From assembly GCF_019037185.1 (NCBI RefSeq), contig NZ_JAHHXM010000005.1, positions 104,077 to 168,076 on the forward strand: a DNA stretch of 64,000 nucleotides, in the 5' to 3' direction. Shown one piece after another: positions 1 through 8,423 of this stretch. Origin of the DNA: Oceanobacillus caeni (GTDB lineage: Bacteria > Bacillota > Bacilli > Bacillales > Amphibacillaceae). Made by a program: the position numbers and the translations under genes. How positions within the stretch are numbered: position 1 is the first letter of the stretch; every line of letters starts with the position of its first letter. A model generated the notes under the pieces. That model saw only the letters and a program-made list of their open reading frames with translations, ran no database searches and was not told the DNA's origin.

Positions 1-186
1 ACGAACGATTATACCTTTAGAATAATTTTCTTTCCTAAGTATTTCAGCTATTCCGTCTCTAATTTGACTTTTTGAGGCCATGCCGACAATACCATAACAT
101 TCTTCGGCGGTTCCCCCAGCAATTGTCGCAATTACTTCATTCGTAATCGTAACTTGACCATCATTCGTATTTAGCTCTATGGACAT
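1..186 (-). CDS. yloU: Asp23/Gls24 family protein YloU, N-terminal part (cut by window edge)
   Basis: The reading frame starts at 186 behind a strong Shine-Dalgarno (aaggagg, six bases upstream) and runs off the window after 62 codons. The protein begins MSIELNTNDGQVTITNEVIATIAG and continues with ECYGIVGMASKS, the pattern of Asp23/Gls24 (YloU) proteins, a small family linked to envelope stress in Firmicutes and of unclear biochemical role. It is divergent from rpmB, and yloU beside rpmB is the B. subtilis order. In that genome yloV follows, which would lie outside this window. Confidence 0.85.
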   Translation of the reverse strand, partial: MSIELNTNDGQVTITNEVIATIAGGTAEECYGIVGMASKSQIRDGIAEILRKENYSKGIIVR

Positions 187-206
187 AAAAATCCTCCTTA
201 AACCCT

Positions 207-238
207 GCTAATATATGAAAAGTATACTATATATTAGC
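207..238 (-). promoter_or_regulatory. Inverted repeat just upstream of the yloU ribosome-binding site
   Basis: The ten-base arms gctaatatat (207-216) and atatattagc (229-238) are perfect complements around a 12-base spacer. The repeat ends about 9 bases before the yloU Shine-Dalgarno. It could be an operator over the yloU promoter or a hairpin in the yloU leader. There is no U-tract, so it is not a terminator. Confidence 0.4.
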
Positions 239-279
239 CTATTTTAAAAGAATGACTCTAACTATTCTATAATAACCAA

Positions 280-308
280 TTGCAATCTTTTCTTACTTAT
301 GATAAATT
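280..308 (+). promoter_or_regulatory. Candidate sigma-A promoter for rpmB
   Basis: TTGCAA (280-285) and TAAATT (303-308) are separated by 17 bases and lie about 45 bases upstream of the rpmB start. The -35 hexamer is reasonable and the -10 hexamer is weak. An isolated TATAAT at 268-273 has no good -35 partner. The assignment is tentative. Confidence 0.3.
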
Positions 309-353
309 GTATAAGTATTAATGTCACATGTTATAGAGTAAGGAGGGAATAAC

Positions 354-542
354 ATGGCTAGAAAATGTGTAGTAACTGGACGTAAAACTAGCACAGGGAA
401 CCTACGTTCTCACGCTATGAATTCCAATAAGCGTAAATGGAAAGCTAATGTACAAAAAGTACGTATTATGGTAGATGGAAAACCTAAAAAAGTTTATGTA
501 TCTGCTCGCGCACTTAAATCAGGTAAAGTTGAACGCGTTTAA
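354..542 (+). CDS. rpmB: 50S ribosomal protein L28
   Basis: This 62-residue basic protein starts [16 protein letters not shown] and carries the L28 signature through the [16 protein letters not shown] region. It is a structural protein of the large ribosomal subunit. The start has a strong Shine-Dalgarno (aaggaggg) and the gene is followed directly by an intrinsic terminator, so it looks monocistronic. It keeps only one Cys and lacks paired CxxC motifs, so it is the zinc-free form. It is convergent with spoVM-thiN, as in B. subtilis. Confidence 0.97.
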   Translation: MARKCVVTGRKTSTGNLRSHAMNSNKRKWKANVQKVRIMVDGKPKKVYVSARALKSGKVERV

Positions 543-565
543 TATACGTTTTACATTAGTGAAAT

Positions 566-594
566 AAAAAGCACCCATCCATAGGGTGCTTTTT
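566..594 (+). terminator. Rho-independent terminator of rpmB
   Basis: The arms aaaaagcaccc (566-576) and gggtgcttttt (584-594) form an 11-bp stem with a 7-base loop, followed by a T-rich run. It lies 23 bases after the rpmB stop. Confidence 0.9.
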
Positions 595-628
595 ATTTTA
601 CCTTTTATGATTAATCATCACAACACAC

Positions 629-661
629 AAAAAAAGAGCCCTTGCCTTTTAAGGCAAAAGC
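629..661 (-). terminator. Rho-independent terminator of the thiN-spoVM transcript
   Basis: On the minus strand the arms at 651-661 and 638-648 form an 11-bp stem (two G-U pairs) with a 2-base loop, followed by seven T within a TC-rich run. It lies 12 bases past the spoVM stop and faces the rpmB terminator. Confidence 0.8.
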
Positions 662-672
662 AATCCTTATAA

Positions 673-753
673 TTAATCTTTTTTAAAAATACCTATGACT
701 ACTTTCACAATTCCACTAATGAATTTCGGGAGTTTTATAGTATAAAATTTCAT
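673..753 (-). CDS. spoVM: Stage V sporulation protein M (26-residue coat-anchoring peptide)
   Basis: A 26-codon frame starts ATG at 753 and stops TAA at 673. It begins MKFYTIKLPKF and ends FKKD. It is preceded by a strong Shine-Dalgarno (gaggagg). Length, the first eleven residues, Pro9 and the basic C-terminus match B. subtilis SpoVM, an amphipathic helix that recognises the curved forespore membrane and anchors SpoIVA, the base of the spore coat. The position between thiN and rpmB is the B. subtilis position. The middle differs (FISGIVKVVIGIF here) but stays amphipathic. Expression is expected in the mother cell under sigma-E; I did not assign a promoter. Confidence 0.93.
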   Translation of the reverse strand: MKFYTIKLPKFISGIVKVVIGIFKKD

Positions 754-782
754 AAGTGCCCTCCTCTAATGACAATTCCATT

Positions 783-1442
783 TTATTCAGGAATTGCACT
801 GCGACTCTTTACAACTAATAATATGCCTTTCTCATAAAAAAAAGTACCAGAATTTGAAATAAGCTCATTAGAAATACATAGAGTCGAACCCCAATGGATT
901 GTTTTATTTTGAAGAGGATAGTAGAAATTGGTTAGTGTTAACCCTTCTACTTCTTGAGAAAATGGAATAAAAGATATATATCGATATCTTAGATCCTTTT
1001 TTATACTATGTTCTCCCGGAAATGTTAATTCCATTTCATTTAAATAATCAATTAACATTGCCCGAATTCCCTTTTTTCGGATTCTATATAATAATTGAAT
1101 GTTTATTAATTCATGATCCAATCTTCCACCAGTGAATCCAAATAAATAAATAGTAGACGGATTTTCATCAAAAGCTTTTTGTATTGCTAATTCTAAATCT
1201 GTTTCATCCTTTTTGGCAGGATATTCTTCATAAGCAATCGCATTCGCCTTGATTTTTAATTTTTCTTCCTCATTAACGGAATCAAAATCACCAACTGCAT
1301 AATATGCCTTTATACCATGATTTAATATATAGAGAGCTCCACGATCGGCACCAATCCACACATCCACCTCGTCCTTATATTGTTTTAAATCCGGTAATGT
1401 TTCGATTGGACCGTTGCCTACAATTCCTATCTTAGCAGCCAT
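783..1442 (-). CDS. thiN: Thiamine pyrophosphokinase
   Basis: This protein of about 219 residues makes thiamine pyrophosphate from thiamine and ATP. Family marks are GIVGNGP near the N-terminus, WIGADRGALYIL, the YAVGDFDSV acidic motif and LFGFTGGRLDHELIN, together forming the ThiN active site. Two in-frame ATGs compete. The one at 1448 overlaps the rpe stop (TAATG), but the Shine-Dalgarno aaagg is only 3 bases from it and 9 bases from the ATG at 1442, so 1442 is preferred. It is co-transcribed after rpe and before spoVM. Confidence 0.93.
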   Translation of the reverse strand: MAAKIGIVGNGPIETLPDLKQYKDEVDVWIGADRGALYILNHGIKAYYAVGDFDSVNEEEKLKIKANAIAYEEYPAKKDETDLELAIQKAFDENPSTIYLFGFTGGRLDHELINIQLLYRIRKKGIRAMLIDYLNEMELTFPGEHSIKKDLRYRYISFIPFSQEVEGLTLTNFYYPLQNKTIHWGSTLCISNELISNSGTFFYEKGILLVVKSRSAIPE

Positions 1443-1447
1443 GTCCA

Positions 1448-2104
1448 TTAACCTTTCGTTGCTTGAAGAATATTTTGAATGGCTTCTTTTCGGTTTTGAT
1501 GATTAAAAACAGCACTTCCAGCTACAAGTACATCTGCTCCAGCATCTGTACATAATTTAGCTGTTTCAACATTGACACCACCATCAACCTCAATTTCAAA
1601 ATTAAGATTTAATTCAGCTCTCCATTTAGAAATTCGTTCAATTTTACTTAATGTGTTAGTAATAAATGACTGCCCGCCAAACCCAGGGTTAACTGTCATA
1701 ACTAAAACCAAATCCACATCAGGAAGAATAGGATAAATAACATCAGCTGGAGTTGCGGGATTGATTACAACCCCTGCTTTCACGCCTTGATCCTTTATTA
1801 ATTGGATTGTACGGTGTAGATGTACACATGCTTCTTGATGCACTGTAATAATCGATGCACCGCTTTTTGCGAACGATGGAATATACAAATCCGGATTTTC
1901 GATCATTAGATGGACATCTAGTGGTAGATTTGTTATAGGTTTAATAGCATCTACCACTAATGGACCAATTGTAATATTAGGCACAAAGTGACCGTCCATT
2001 ACATCTACATGGATATAGTCAGCTCCTCCTTGTTCCACCTCTTTTATTTCTTCTCCTAATTTTGAAAAGTCCGCTGATAATATGGATGGAGCAATTTTTG
2101 TCAT
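1448..2104 (-). CDS. rpe: Ribulose-phosphate 3-epimerase
   Basis: The 218-residue TIM-barrel enzyme interconverts ribulose 5-phosphate and xylulose 5-phosphate in the pentose phosphate pathway. Visible motifs are the N-terminal [23 protein letters not shown] with metal-binding His and Asp, [22 protein letters not shown] and EVDGGVN with the second catalytic Asp. Full length. It starts 2 bases after the rsgA stop and its own stop touches thiN, so the genes are translationally linked. Confidence 0.97.
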   Translation of the reverse strand: MTKIAPSILSADFSKLGEEIKEVEQGGADYIHVDVMDGHFVPNITIGPLVVDAIKPITNLPLDVHLMIENPDLYIPSFAKSGASIITVHQEACVHLHRTIQLIKDQGVKAGVVINPATPADVIYPILPDVDLVLVMTVNPGFGGQSFITNTLSKIERISKWRAELNLNFEIEVDGGVNVETAKLCTDAGADVLVAGSAVFNHQNRKEAIQNILQATKG

Positions 2105-2106
2105 AA

Positions 2107-2988
2107 TTAATACCTCGGCTTTCTCGTTTGTATTTCTTTTAAAAAGTCTAAATAATGTTCATATCGAAATTCTTCAATTTCACCATTGCTTAATGCTTCT
2201 TTAATAGCACATTTTGGTTCCCTATGATGTAAGCAACCACGGAATTTACAATTACTTCTTCGTTCTCTCATTTCTGGAAATAGTTCTGGTAATTCTTCAA
2301 GCTCAATTTCATTAAAGTCAAGAGCGGAAAAGCCTGGGGTATCTGCAACTAATCCGCCTTCTACTTCTAATAATTCCACATGCCTAGTTGTATGTTTACC
2401 TCTTCCTAAACTTTCCGATATTTCACCAGTAGCTAACAATAAACTTGAATCTAATAAATTGATTAATGAGGTTTTACCCACACCAGATTGCCCTGCAATA
2501 ACAGTTATATGGTTCTTCAAATATAATCCAATATTGGGGGAATAGTTGGAGTCCTTTGTTGAAAGTAATTCCACTTGGTAGCCTATGTTTTCATAAACTT
2601 TCTTATATTTTTTTAGTTCTTCCAACTTTTCCTCGGACAATAAATCTATCTTTGTAATAAAGATAACCGGTTTTATATTTTTAAATTCAATTAGTACTAG
2701 AAACCGATCTAAAAGTTTAGTACTAAATTCCGGTGCTATGGCAGAGCTAACGATAATAGCTTGGTTTATATTCGCAATTGGCGGACGAACAAGTTCATTT
2801 TTTCTGGGCTTAATTTCCATAATATATCCTTCGTTAGGACCATTTATTTCAAATTCTACCATGTCGCCAACTAGAGGGGTGATTTTTTTATTTCTAAATA
2901 CCCCTCTTCCCCTACATTGGTAAAGATTATCGTTCGATTTAACATAGTAAAATCCACTTAAAGCTTTAATAATTCTGCCTTCTGCCAT
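2107..2988 (-). CDS. rsgA: Ribosome small subunit-dependent GTPase RsgA
   Basis: The 293-residue circularly permuted GTPase helps 30S subunit maturation. An N-terminal OB-fold is followed by TKIDL (G4) ahead of [14 protein letters not shown] (G1/Walker A) and DTPGFS (G3), the permuted order. A C-terminal zinc motif ([14 protein letters not shown]) follows. The ATG abuts the prkC stop with no gap (TAAATG). In B. subtilis RsgA (CpgA) is phosphorylated by PrkC, which fits the neighbour. Confidence 0.96.
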   Translation of the reverse strand: MAEGRIIKALSGFYYVKSNDNLYQCRGRGVFRNKKITPLVGDMVEFEINGPNEGYIMEIKPRKNELVRPPIANINQAIIVSSAIAPEFSTKLLDRFLVLIEFKNIKPVIFITKIDLLSEEKLEELKKYKKVYENIGYQVELLSTKDSNYSPNIGLYLKNHITVIAGQSGVGKTSLINLLDSSLLLATGEISESLGRGKHTTRHVELLEVEGGLVADTPGFSALDFNEIELEELPELFPEMRERRSNCKFRGCLHHREPKCAIKEALSNGEIEEFRYEHYLDFLKEIQTRKPRY

Positions 2989-5055
2989 TTATTCACCATC
3001 CTCATAGTTTAATTTTTCTTCTTTAATTAATTCATCTTCTAACATCACTTTGTATTCCGCTGAACTATCCGGTGCTATCGTTACTGTAAATGATACTTCA
3101 TCATCACCAGTTATTACTTTATCCTCATATAAATCTGAAATATTATGTTCCGCGTCACCAATGTAGATTCTTACAACCTTTTCTGAAGGCTCTTCTTTTT
3201 CCTTTTCTTCTTTTTCTTCTTCCGATTCAGAATCAGCGTCTTCTGACTCGGAAGGGCTGTACTCTATTGGTACCTTAACTGAAACTGTTTTTGGTGGTTT
3301 TGGTTCTGGTCCAGTAGAAATATATACATTTACCGTATCACCATGCTGTAAACTTGTTCCCTTACTCGGTTCTTGACTTATTACATAACCGGCTTCAACT
3401 GTATCGGAATTTTTTTCAACCTTATTCATTTGTAAGTTATTATCCTCTAATTCTTGTTTTGCTTCCGCTTCCGTTAATCCTGTTAGATTACCTAAGTATA
3501 CAGGTTCGGGACCTAAACTTACCTCAAACCTCACCGTTGTATCACTAGGTACTACTTCACTATCTGGATTAGGGAATATTTGTGTGATTATTTGGCCTTG
3601 AGGTAAACTTGAGTATTCTTCATATGGAATAAAATTTTCAAATCCAGCTACTTCAAGCTCTCGTTTAACCTGACTATAATCTTTTCCAACATAGTCTTCA
3701 AAAGTAAATTTTTCTTTACCAGTACTTATATAAAGTGTAACATTAGAACCTTCATTTACAGTTCTTCCAGCACTAGGACTTGTTTTTACAACAAGATCTT
3801 CATCTATGTCTTCTGAACTAACCATTTCTTCTTCGACTACCAGATTCAAATTTTCTAATAAATCCTTCGCTTCATCTGATTCCATTTCTTTTACCTCAGG
3901 TACATCGACTTGCTTTGGTTGAAATAGACCTGGGATGAAAAACAAACCAATGACACCAATTAAAAGGATTATAAATATAGAAAGAAATATGGGCCATTTT
4001 CTTCTCTTTTTCTTTTGTTTCGTCTTTTTCTTTTTCTTTCCTTTGGCTTTTTTATCTCCCTTTTTTAACTTTTTCTTTGGAGTATCTTCCGGATGATTTT
4101 TCGTTAAACCGTTTGTATGGATGATTGTTTCATCATCATTATTACCTTGAATGTGGTCATCTGTAATAATCGGTATCGCTTTTGTTTCATCTCCTGCCTC
4201 TACGGGTGGAGTATAGGGAGCTTCATTCATTTTATCCGGATCAAGTGCAGTCTCTACTGCCGTTTCCAAATCGTAAATCGTCTCATACCGATGAAAGGAA
4301 TCTTTGGCAGTTGCTTTTAACACTATATTTTCAACGCTTTGAGGGATATCTGGATTAAACCTCCTAACAGAAGGTGTATCACTCTGTAAATGTTTCAAAG
4401 CTATCGATACGGGAGACTGTCCAGAAAATGGTAATCTCCCTGTTAACATTTCGAACATTACTATTCCTAATGAGTAGATATCCGACTTTTTAGTAGCCAT
4501 ACCACCACGTGCTTGCTCGGGAGATAAATAATGTACCGAACCTAGTATGGAATTAGTCTGGGTAAGTGATGTCGCACTTAATGCGATTGCAATTCCGAAA
4601 TCAGTTACTTTCACCTTGCCAAAATTATCGATTAATATATTTTGTGGTTTAATATCTCGATGGACTATATTATTTGCATGGGCATGAGCAATTGCAGACG
4701 TAATTTGTTTCATAATATCCAATGTTTCCGTTACGTCGAGTGAACCATTGCGCTGTATGTATTCTTTCAATGTCATCCCATCTATGTATTCCATTACCAT
4801 GTATAATAAATGATCTTCTTCCCCTACATCATAAATACTTACGATATTTTCATGAGAAAGACTGGTGGCAGATTGAGCCTCCCTATCAAAACGAGCGATA
4901 AATTCTTGATCATTGGCATATTCTAAACGTAAAGATTTTATGGCTACATCACGTTCCAGAATAGTATCCCTAGCTAAATATACATCGGCCATTCCACCAG
5001 CACCAATTTTATTTTTTATTTCATACCGCTCATTTAAAAGGTGACCACTTCTCAT
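2989..5055 (-). CDS. prkC: Membrane Ser/Thr protein kinase with PASTA domains
   Basis: This 688-residue kinase senses muropeptides or lipid II. Residues 1 to about 270 form a Hanks-type kinase: glycine loop GAGGMADV, Lys40 in VAIK, HRDIKPQN at 132-139, DFG at 152-154 and APE-equivalent SPEQARG. A very Lys-rich juxtamembrane stretch (about 327-353) precedes a single membrane segment (about 354-376). Outside the membrane three PASTA repeats follow, then an acidic Ser/Glu-rich spacer and a C-terminal domain. The start overlaps the prpC stop by 4 bases (ATGA), coupling kinase to phosphatase. B. subtilis PrkC is about 40 residues shorter; the extra length here is in the Lys-rich and acidic linkers. 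Confidence 0.96.
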   Translation of the reverse strand: MRSGHLLNERYEIKNKIGAGGMADVYLARDTILERDVAIKSLRLEYANDQEFIARFDREAQSATSLSHENIVSIYDVGEEDHLLYMVMEYIDGMTLKEYIQRNGSLDVTETLDIMKQITSAIAHAHANNIVHRDIKPQNILIDNFGKVKVTDFGIAIALSATSLTQTNSILGSVHYLSPEQARGGMATKKSDIYSLGIVMFEMLTGRLPFSGQSPVSIALKHLQSDTPSVRRFNPDIPQSVENIVLKATAKDSFHRYETIYDLETAVETALDPDKMNEAPYTPPVEAGDETKAIPIITDDHIQGNNDDETIIHTNGLTKNHPEDTPKKKLKKGDKKAKGKKKKKTKQKKKRRKWPIFLSIFIILLIGVIGLFFIPGLFQPKQVDVPEVKEMESDEAKDLLENLNLVVEEEMVSSEDIDEDLVVKTSPSAGRTVNEGSNVTLYISTGKEKFTFEDYVGKDYSQVKRELEVAGFENFIPYEEYSSLPQGQIITQIFPNPDSEVVPSDTTVRFEVSLGPEPVYLGNLTGLTEAEAKQELEDNNLQMNKVEKNSDTVEAGYVISQEPSKGTSLQHGDTVNVYISTGPEPKPPKTVSVKVPIEYSPSESEDADSESEEEKEEKEKEEPSEKVVRIYIGDAEHNISDLYEDKVITGDDEVSFTVTIAPDSSAEYKVMLEDELIKEEKLNYEDGE

Positions 5056-5810
5056 TCATTCTCACCTTCTTTCAAAGATGTATGATTTGAAAGAAGAATT
5101 AGAGAAATATTATCCTCGCCACCTCTATTATTAGCCAAGTCAATTAATTCTTGGCAAGCCAAATGGATATCGTCATGTTTGTTAATAATTTCAAACAGTT
5201 CTTCATCAAGAATCTTATCAGTTAGTCCATCTGTCGCAAGTAAAATTTTTTCATTTTCGTCAATCGAAATCGTCTTTATGTCAGCATCAACCTGTAATTC
5301 TGAACCTAGCGCTCTTAACACAACATTTTTTCTCGGGTGATGTTTAGCATCATCTCTGGATATTTGACCAGACTGAACTAGAGCATTGACTAGTGAATGG
5401 TCTTCTGTTACTTGTTTTAGTTTATGTTGATTAAGCAGATAACATCTACTATCACCAATATGAGCAACCGTTAAAAACTCGTCAATGTGAACTACGATAA
5501 CAAGAGTTGTCCCCATTCCTTCACACTCTTGGTTGTTCTGTGCATGCTCATAAATAGCTTTATTAATTTCTTGAATCGTATTTTGTAACCATTCCTCGAT
5601 TTCATTAGGTTTTTCGAATTTCTTTGTATTCTTCCACTGTTTATCTATTTGGGTTATAGCCATTTTACTAGCGACATCACCAGCCTGATGCCCACCCATT
5701 CCATCAGCAATAACTGCTAATAGTTGATTTGTAGAATTATAATATATTCCACCGGCATCTTCATTGTGACTTCTTACCCTACCCCTGTCAGTTAAGAATG
5801 TTCCTCTCAT
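5052..5810 (-). CDS. prpC: PP2C-type Ser/Thr protein phosphatase
   Basis: The 252-residue PPM/PP2C phosphatase dephosphorylates PrkC and its targets. Metal-binding motifs are visible: RSHNEDAGG, IADGMGGHQAGDVAS, TVAHIGDSRCYLL, EDHSLVNALV, LLATDGLTD and GGEDNISLIL. It is the first gene after the repeat-filled gap downstream of rsmB. In B. subtilis rlmN sits between rsmB and prpC; it is absent here. Confidence 0.96.
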   Translation of the reverse strand: MRGTFLTDRGRVRSHNEDAGGIYYNSTNQLLAVIADGMGGHQAGDVASKMAITQIDKQWKNTKKFEKPNEIEEWLQNTIQEINKAIYEHAQNNQECEGMGTTLVIVVHIDEFLTVAHIGDSRCYLLNQHKLKQVTEDHSLVNALVQSGQISRDDAKHHPRKNVVLRALGSELQVDADIKTISIDENEKILLATDGLTDKILDEELFEIINKHDDIHLACQELIDLANNRGGEDNISLILLSNHTSLKEGENE

Positions 5811-5856
5811 AAAATACCCCCAAGCATAAAGAGTTAAAAACGTTCCGATTAAAGGT

Positions 5857-6035
5857 TGTTCAAAAAGTCCGATGAAAATGACATGCGACTAAAAAAGGGG
5901 AGGCGTGAATTAGGCGCAAAGCTCATCTTTAGTCGGCCTTCCTTTAAGAAGTTCGTTGGCAAAAGCGGAACTTCTATTAAGACCGCCCACATCCAGTGGG
6001 CAACGTAGAAGTCCTTTTTATCCCCTTTTTGAACA
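5857..6035 (+). repeat. Repeat family 1, copy a: element with terminal inverted repeats (179 bp)
   Basis: Perfect 11-bp ends, tgttcaaaaag (5857-5867) and ctttttgaaca (6025-6035), enclose a core with internal hairpins (gaagttc/gaacttc and gcccac/gtgggc). The same element occurs at 49656-49837. Related copies with another core lie at 59246-59375 and 13311-13418. No reading frame of note. It fills most of the 272-base gap between prpC and rsmB. It looks like a MITE or a structured intergenic repeat; no transposase is present. Confidence 0.8.
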
Positions 6036-6082
6036 CTCTATTACTCCAAGTATTACACAAATCCCAACATAAAAGAACAAAA

Positions 6083-7432
6083 TTAATTAATTTTTTTAAG
6101 ACGAGTGAGGAAAAATCCGTCTGTTTGGAAATCTTGTGGAAACAACTGAAATCCATACTCGGAAATTCCGGTTAAGCCTTTTGATTCATCTGGTAAATCA
6201 TCGAAAAATGTTTCGTCTACTTTAAAGTTAGGATGGCTTTCTAGAAATACTTTAACAACATTTTCATTTTCACTTGTATCCACTGTGCATGTACTGTAGA
6301 TCAATAATCCTCCAATTTTCAACAATGGAGAAACACTATCTAGAATCTCACGTTGTACTTTAGAGAGATTGGTTATATCTTCTTCCTTTTTATTATATTT
6401 AATTTCTGGTTTACCACGCATAACACCTAAACCAGAACATGGTGCATCCACTAAAATCCGATCAAAACTTTCCGGTTCATGAACTTCACCTAATTTTTTG
6501 GCATCAGCCTGATTTGCATTAATAATGGAAAGACCAAGAGTAGATGCTTTCTCATCTATTAAATTAACTTTTTTCTTATGCAAATCATAAGCATAAACGA
6601 TTCCTTCATTTTCCATCTTTTCAGCAATATGTGTCGCTTTTCCACCTGGTGCACTACAAGCATCTAATACGTTCATATTTGGTTTGACATCGAGCATTTC
6701 TCCAACAAGCATCGAGCTCTGATCTTGTATCGTTAAATAGCCGTCTTTGAATAAATCGGTAGTTAATACATTACCTTTCTTCACAATGATTCCTTGTTTA
6801 GATAAAATGGAAGGTTCCACTACAAGGCCAAATTCACTTAGCGTTTCAATGGCCTTTTCTCGTGTTATTTTTAATGGTTGTATGCGAACAGATTGTGGGC
6901 GTTTTGCAACATTTTCTTGACACATTTTCTCCGTAGTTTCGTACCCATACTCTGAAATCCAGCGTTTAACAAGCCATTCAGGATGGCTTGTTTCTATCGA
7001 AAGTCTTTTTGCATGATCTTGAATGTCAGTAGTATCAGGTATACCGTTTCTCTGGATATTTCTAAGAATACCATTCACAAAACCGGCTACCCCCTTATGA
7101 CCACGTTTTTTCGCAATTTCCACTGCCTCATGTATAACAGCGTGATCTGGAACTTTATCTAAATAAACCATTTGATAAATAGACATTCGTAAAAGCATTC
7201 TTACCCATAGATCCAGTTTTTTCTTTGAATTTATATAGTGATCTATAAAATAATCTAGAGATATTTTTCTTTGTAACGTTCCATATACAACTTCCGTTAG
7301 TAACTTTTCATCTTTCGGATTCATTCGTTTAGATTTAATCTCATGATCAATTAATAAATGACTAAATCCTTGGTCTTTTTCAGTCCGAATTAGTAAGTCT
7401 AAAATAGAATTTCTAAGTTGATAATTTTTCAT
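6083..7432 (-). CDS. rsmB: 16S rRNA (cytosine-967-C5)-methyltransferase
   Basis: This 449-residue enzyme uses S-adenosylmethionine to methylate C967 of 16S rRNA. Residues 1 to about 140 form a NusB-like RNA-binding domain, followed by a Rossmann methyltransferase with LDACSAPGGKATHIAE, the first catalytic Cys in VDAPCSGLGVMRGKPE and the second in LIYSTCTVDTSENE. The ATG directly follows the fmt stop. No intrinsic terminator is seen downstream; the repeat element follows. Confidence 0.96.
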   Translation of the reverse strand: MKNYQLRNSILDLLIRTEKDQGFSHLLIDHEIKSKRMNPKDEKLLTEVVYGTLQRKISLDYFIDHYINSKKKLDLWVRMLLRMSIYQMVYLDKVPDHAVIHEAVEIAKKRGHKGVAGFVNGILRNIQRNGIPDTTDIQDHAKRLSIETSHPEWLVKRWISEYGYETTEKMCQENVAKRPQSVRIQPLKITREKAIETLSEFGLVVEPSILSKQGIIVKKGNVLTTDLFKDGYLTIQDQSSMLVGEMLDVKPNMNVLDACSAPGGKATHIAEKMENEGIVYAYDLHKKKVNLIDEKASTLGLSIINANQADAKKLGEVHEPESFDRILVDAPCSGLGVMRGKPEIKYNKKEEDITNLSKVQREILDSVSPLLKIGGLLIYSTCTVDTSENENVVKVFLESHPNFKVDETFFDDLPDESKGLTGISEYGFQLFPQDFQTDGFFLTRLKKIN

Positions 7433-8371
7433 TTAATCACCTAAAATGATCCCTGTTTTTATTCGATCACTTGCACCACGAAGATAGTCTTTCACTAGCA
7501 TACGTTTTTTTCCAGCTGGTTGAATTTCCGTAATTCGTATACCACGACCATCACCACTAACAACAGTAAAGTAATCTTCTTCTACTTTCACTATTTCACC
7601 AGGTTCACCATTATATTCAGTACGATCTGGTTCTCCCCACCAAATTTTCATGTTTTCATCTTGATACGTCGTAAAAGCTACTGGCCATGGATGTAAACCA
7701 CGAATTTGATTATAAATTTCGATGCTTGGTTTATTCCAATCAATTTTTTCTTGTTCTCGTTTTATATTAGAAGCAAACGTAGCTTTCGTATCATCTTGTT
7801 TAATTGGATGAATACTTCTTGAAAAAATATTAGGTAAAGTCTGCATTAATAATTGAGAACCTGCTTCAGAAAGCTTATTATGTAAAGTTCCGACATGATC
7901 CTTATATTCTATTGGAACTTTCACTTGAGAAATAATATCACCGGCATCTAGTTTTTCTACCATATACATAATGGTTATTCCTGTCTCTTGTTTTCCCTGG
8001 ATGATGGAATAGTGAATCGGTGCTCCGCCTCGCAACTCTGGTAGTAAAGATGCATGTACATTAATGCAACCGAATGGTGGTGTTTCTAATAATTCATTTG
8101 GTAATATTTGGCCATATGCTGCTGTCACTATAAGATCAGGCTCATAAGATAAAATCTTCTTAAATTCTTCTTTAAGTTTTTCCGGTTGAAATACGGGGAT
8201 ATGATGCATCTCTGCCTCAACCTTTACAGGCGGAGGAGTAATGACTCGCTTTCTCCCTTTAGGCCGATCCGGTTGGGTTACGACTAAAACTACTTCATAT
8301 TCTGATTCTACTAAAGACCTTAATACTGGTACCGAAAAATCAGGAGTACCCATAAATACAATTCGTTTCAT
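7433..8371 (-). CDS. fmt: Methionyl-tRNA formyltransferase
   Basis: The 312-residue enzyme formylates initiator Met-tRNA using 10-formyltetrahydrofolate. Motifs are MGTPDFSVP at the N-terminus, AAYGQILP, the catalytic [16 protein letters not shown] and the metabolite-binding [17 protein letters not shown]-terminal OB-like domain follows. Peptide deformylase (def), usually between priA and fmt, is missing: only 52 non-coding bases separate priA and fmt. Confidence 0.97.
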   Translation of the reverse strand: MKRIVFMGTPDFSVPVLRSLVESEYEVVLVVTQPDRPKGRKRVITPPPVKVEAEMHHIPVFQPEKLKEEFKKILSYEPDLIVTAAYGQILPNELLETPPFGCINVHASLLPELRGGAPIHYSIIQGKQETGITIMYMVEKLDAGDIISQVKVPIEYKDHVGTLHNKLSEAGSQLLMQTLPNIFSRSIHPIKQDDTKATFASNIKREQEKIDWNKPSIEIYNQIRGLHPWPVAFTTYQDENMKIWWGEPDRTEYNGEPGEIVKVEEDYFTVVSGDGRGIRITEIQPAGKKRMLVKDYLRGASDRIKTGIILGD

Positions 8372-8393
8372 TGTTAAACCTTCTTTCTCTAAT

Positions 8394-8413
8394 CCTACTT
8401 TTTAAACACGCAT
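8394..8413 (+). repeat. Possible right-end remnant of repeat family 1
   Basis: Twenty bases ending ttttaaacacgcat match the right end of the family 1 copy at 49837 at 17 of 20 positions. No left end is present. It lies in the short gap between priA and fmt, where def is expected. A match this short could be chance. Confidence 0.35.
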
Positions 8414-8423
8414 TTAAGGGAAT

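Noticed and set aside
5857..6035. Degenerate rlmN pseudogene between rsmB and prpC
   Set aside because: The bases match repeat copy b near murF rather than any rlmN-like coding sequence.
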